Assembly (NCBI GenBank): GCA_025963425.1
Contig: JAOPUQ010000419.1
Span: 1-14,176, forward strand
From: Modestobacter sp.
Lineage (GTDB): Bacteria > Actinomycetota > Actinomycetes > Mycobacteriales > Geodermatophilaceae
Direction of reading: 5' to 3'
Length of the DNA stretch: 14,176 bases
Part shown: positions 13,164-14,176 of the stretch, one piece after another
Numbering within the stretch: the first letter of the stretch is position 1
Layout of the letters: each line of letters starts with the position of its first letter
The notes under the pieces: model-generated
What the model saw: only the letters and a program-made list of their open reading frames with translations
Database searches by the model: none
What the model was told of the DNA's origin: nothing
Made by a program: the position numbers and the translations under genes

Positions 13164-14176
13164 TCAGACGAGCGCCTGGGCGACCAGCTGACGCAGGTAG
13201 GAGCGGATCGGCAGGGTGCTCGAGGGCAGCAGCTGGGTGTAGAAGCCGACGGTGAGGTCCTCGACCGGGTCGACGTAGAACGCGGTCGACGCGGCGCCGC
13301 CCCAGCTGTAGTCGCCGACGCTGGCCGGGCCGCCGTAGCGGGCCGGGTCGAGGACCATGGAGAACCCGAGTCCGAAGCCCACCCCGCGCAGCGGCGTCTC
13401 GGCGTACAGCGCCCGGCCGAAGCTCTCCAGGTCGGCGTTGCCGGGCAGGTGGTTGCGCAGCATGTGGGCCACCGTCCGCGACCCGAGGACCCGACCGGCG
13501 TCCGGGTCGTCACTGACCGAACCGCCGCGGCGCAGCATCTCCATGAACCGCAGGTAGTCCCCGGCGGTGGAGACCAGCCCGCCGCCCCCGGACAGGAACG
13601 TCGGCGTGCTGTGCGCGGCCTGCTCGAACGACTCCGGCATGAGGGTGACGCCGGGGCCGTAGAGGCGGGCGAGGGAGTCGGGGTCGTCGCCGGGACGCAG
13701 CCCGAACGAGGTCTCGGTCATCCCGAGCGGGCCGAGGACGCGCTCGGCGAACACCTCGTCCAGTGGCTTGCCGGCGATCACCTCGACCAGCCGGCCGAGC
13801 ACATCGGTGGAGACGCCGTAGTTCCACTCGGTGCCGGGCTGGAACAGCAGCGGCATGGCCGCGAACTGGCGGCTGACCTCGGCGGAGTCCGCGCCCGGCG
13901 GGGTGCCCCACTCGTGGCCGCGCAGCCGGTAGAGGGTGTCGACCGGGTGGGCGTGGTGGAAGCCGTAGGTGAGCCCGGAGGTGTGGGTCAGCAGGTGCCA
14001 CACCCGGATCGGCTCGACCTGGGGGACGGTCACCGGCTTGAGCTCGGAGCCGGCGACGTAGACCGGGGTGTCGGCGAACTCCGGCAGCCAGCGGCTGATC
14101 GGATCGGTGAGCTCGAAGGCCCCCTCCTCGTACAGCGACATCGCCGCCACCGAGGTCACCGGCTTGGTCATCGAGT
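13164..14176 (-). CDS. serine beta-lactamase-like hydrolase (N-terminus outside window)
   Basis: The visible 336 residues belong to the beta-lactamase/EstB-type serine hydrolase family (class C fold; esterases, D-aminopeptidases). The catalytic SxxK motif is present as S-M-T-K at bases 14174-14163; LLTHTSGLTYG, a class hallmark, and WNYGVSTDVLGRLVEVIAG, with the general-base tyrosine, follow. WGGAASTAFYVDP near the C-terminus is the counterpart of the third (KTG/HxG) motif. The ATG at 14171 is the methionine inside SxxK, so it cannot be the start; about 60-90 residues should lie beyond the window edge. The protein is more likely an esterase than an antibiotic-resistance enzyme, but the substrate is unknown. 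It converges with the DinB-like gene. Confidence 0.9.
   Translation of the reverse strand, partial: SMTKPVTSVAAMSLYEEGAFELTDPISRWLPEFADTPVYVAGSELKPVTVPQVEPIRVWHLLTHTSGLTYGFHHAHPVDTLYRLRGHEWGTPPGADSAEVSRQFAAMPLLFQPGTEWNYGVSTDVLGRLVEVIAGKPLDEVFAERVLGPLGMTETSFGLRPGDDPDSLARLYGPGVTLMPESFEQAAHSTPTFLSGGGGLVSTAGDYLRFMEMLRRGGSVSDDPDAGRVLGSRTVAHMLRNHLPGNADLESFGRALYAETPLRGVGFGLGFSMVLDPARYGGPASVGDYSWGGAASTAFYVDPVEDLTVGFYTQLLPSSTLPIRSYLRQLVAQALV

Overview
This is a very GC-rich, densely coded stretch of actinobacterial chromosome. It encodes a proteasome activator of the PafE/Bpa type, which is confined to proteasome-bearing Actinobacteria. Three genes have a TAGGNT -10 hexamer placed directly before the ATG, as in actinobacterial leaderless promoters. 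Composition and gene content suggest a soil or rock actinomycete such as a member of the Geodermatophilaceae (Blastococcus, Modestobacter, Geodermatophilus); the family assignment is inference. All genes look intact except the two cut by the window edges. No RNA gene, insertion sequence, CRISPR array or gene-free stretch above 300 bases was seen.

Left part (1-6014): a coenzyme-B12-dependent diol/glycerol dehydratase locus. A GAF-type AcoR-like activator (N-terminal part only) and a heme-binding HbpS/PduO-C-like protein lie on the minus strand. Divergent from them, across a 144-base intergenic region with inverted and direct repeats, runs a tight plus-strand operon: small subunit, large subunit, medium subunit, reactivase large subunit, reactivase small subunit. 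All catalytic residues known from the Klebsiella enzyme are conserved. The subunits lack the N-terminal extensions that send the enteric enzyme into microcompartments, and no shell gene is present, so this should be a free cytosolic dehydratase making propanal from 1,2-propanediol or 3-hydroxypropanal from glycerol. The reactivase would swap damaged cobalamin out of the inactivated enzyme.

Middle part (6015-9034): the proteasome activator pafE (minus), a PLP-dependent cysteine-desulfurase-like enzyme (plus) and a PIG3-type quinone oxidoreductase (minus, convergent). Homologues of these three lie close together in Mycobacterium tuberculosis (Rv3780, Rv3778c, Rv3777), so this block looks like conserved backbone and the dehydratase locus looks like an accessory module beside it.

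Right part (9035-14176): on the minus strand, in order of transcription from right to left, a truncated serine beta-lactamase-like hydrolase, a FolP2-type dihydropteroate-synthase homologue, a VOC/glyoxalase-fold protein, a PaaI-type hotdog thioesterase and a 4-coumarate-CoA-ligase-type acyl-CoA synthetase. A DinB-like (DUF664) protein lies on the plus strand, divergent from the FolP2 gene. The synthetase and thioesterase could make and hydrolyse acyl-CoAs, but nothing here fixes a pathway. Candidate hairpin terminators separate several units.
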